From contig JAPHTE010000443.1 in assembly GCA_026196445.1 (NCBI GenBank), positions 1 to 7,533 on the forward strand: 7,533 nucleotides of DNA. The letters run 5' to 3'. Under the pieces are notes generated by a model, which saw only the letters and a list, made by a program, of their open reading frames with translations, was not told the origin of the DNA and made no database searches. Made by a program: the position numbers and the translations under genes. The stretch comes from Lysobacterales bacterium. Its GTDB lineage: Bacteria; Pseudomonadota; Gammaproteobacteria; Xanthomonadales; SZUA-36. Shown piece after piece: positions 6,644-7,533 of this stretch (positions are counted from its first letter, which is position 1; each line of letters begins with the position of its first letter).

Positions 6644-7533
6644 ATGACCTTGATGGAAAAACTGAACGCCATGCGCGCCCATGGCGGAGCAATACACACC
6701 CACGGCCTGGACGATGCAACCATTACCCGGTTTGCCGCCAACGATGAACGGATCGCGGTCGCGGTGGATGCCGCCTACGAGGTATTCCTGCAGTTACTGG
6801 AGGACGAGCCGGAACTGATGGCTCTTCCGGAACGCGAGCTGGTGGCCAGAATCCAGACAGGTTTTGTCAATTTCTATCCGCAAGACGCGGTCAACCCTTA
6901 TGTCACGCTGGGCGGCGCCGGGCCATGGATCGTGACCTCCCGCGGCGCCGTGCTGTACGAGTGTGGCGGTTACGGTATGCTGGGTTTCGGTCACGCACCC
7001 AAGGCTGCCCTGGATGCGATGAACCAGCCCCACGTCATGGCCAACGTCATGACACCGAACTTCAGCCAGAAACGTTTTATTGCCGCCCTCAAAAAGGAAG
7101 TCGGCCATACACGCGCCAGCTGCCCCTTCAGCCACTTTTTCTGCCTGAACAGCGGCTCGGAAGCTGTCACGCTGGGCGCACGTATCTCCGATATCAGCGC
7201 CAAGATCAACACCGACCCGGGTGGCCGGCACGCAGGTAAATCGATCCGTATCCTGGGTCTGAAAAGCGCCTTCCACGGCCGCACCGACCGGCCCGCCCGC
7301 TATTCAGATTCGACCCGCGCGGCGTACTGCAAGCACCTCGCCAGTTTCCGTGACCTGGACAACCTTCTGACCATCGAACCGAACAATATCCAGCAACTGG
7401 AACAGGTGTTCGAATACGCGGAAAAGAACGACCTGTTCATCGAATCGATGTTTATCGAGCCGGTGCAGGGTGAGGGTAGCCCCGGCATGGCCGTCACGCC
7501 AGAGTTCTATGCCCGCGCGCGTGAACTGACACG
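6644..7533 (+). CDS. Class III PLP-dependent aminotransferase, specificity unknown (3' end beyond window)
   Basis: The frame stays open from ATG 6644 to the window end: 296 full codons and no stop. Visible class III (fold type I) marks are GYGMLGFGH (109-117, the usual SGxGxxxLGH region), the phosphate-binding loop CLNSGSEAVTLGARI (167-181), AFHGRT (209-214) and the cofactor-contact motif FIEPVQGEG (270-278). The Schiff-base lysine would lie past the window end, so activity cannot be confirmed. An unusual N-terminal region of about 85 residues (MTLMEKLNAMRAHGG to QDAVNPY) comes before the fold, and the common G-x-x-L-x-D strand reads GAVLYECGG, lacking the usual Asp. The substrate cannot be told: ornithine-, diamine- or omega-type enzymes share these motifs. 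It may be co-transcribed with queG (63-bp gap) or use its own promoter; TGATATTCT at the queG stop (6578-6586) is an extended -10 candidate without a clear -35. Confidence 0.88.
   Translation, partial: MTLMEKLNAMRAHGGAIHTHGLDDATITRFAANDERIAVAVDAAYEVFLQLLEDEPELMALPERELVARIQTGFVNFYPQDAVNPYVTLGGAGPWIVTSRGAVLYECGGYGMLGFGHAPKAALDAMNQPHVMANVMTPNFSQKRFIAALKKEVGHTRASCPFSHFFCLNSGSEAVTLGARISDISAKINTDPGGRHAGKSIRILGLKSAFHGRTDRPARYSDSTRAAYCKHLASFRDLDNLLTIEPNNIQQLEQVFEYAEKNDLFIESMFIEPVQGEGSPGMAVTPEFYARARELT

Noticed and set aside
6065..6703. 212-codon open frame on the minus strand
   Set aside because: It is antisense to the conserved cysteine region of queG and to the start of the aminotransferase, and shows no recognizable motif.
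1..7533. CRISPR array, tRNA/rRNA gene, IS element or phage gene
   Set aside because: No regularly spaced repeats, no tRNA-like cloverleaf noticed by eye, no transposase or phage protein. Nearly all bases are covered by conserved housekeeping genes.

Overview
The window is a stretch of ordinary housekeeping chromosome from a gammaproteobacterium that is not an enteric. The order nnr-tsaE-amiB-mutL-miaA on the minus strand, with queG diverging from nnr, is the order known from E. coli (yjeS / yjeF-yjeE-amiB-mutL-miaA) and is widespread in the class. MutL keeps the endonuclease motifs that E. coli MutL lacks, and the amidase carries a C-terminal LysM. Both point to a lineage outside the Enterobacterales. 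No phage, IS, CRISPR, rRNA or tRNA gene was seen.

Layout. Bases 1-149 (-) hold the first 49 codons of miaA. Bases 184-1956 (-) are mutL and 2047-3348 (-) are amiB; the 90 bp between them hold a REP-like palindrome. A 122-bp AT-rich spacer (3349-3470) with an inverted repeat separates amiB from tsaE (3471-3956, -). tsaE overlaps the end of nnr (3953 to about 5473, -) by 4 bp. nnr and queG (about 5534-6580, +) diverge from a very tight junction that holds a perfect TATAAT. After a 63-bp spacer, a class III aminotransferase starts at 6644 (+) and runs off the window.

How the genes fit together. Three genes modify tRNA: QueG makes queuosine at position 34, TsaE helps make t6A at position 37, and MiaA makes i6A at position 37. 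Nnr repairs damaged NAD(P)H, AmiB splits septal peptidoglycan, and MutL acts in mismatch repair. The five minus-strand genes probably form one transcription unit with internal promoters. No wholly new system was found. The points worth a second look are the queG/nnr start-site conflict, the REP-like hairpin before mutL, the operator-like palindrome before amiB, and the aminotransferase of unknown specificity.
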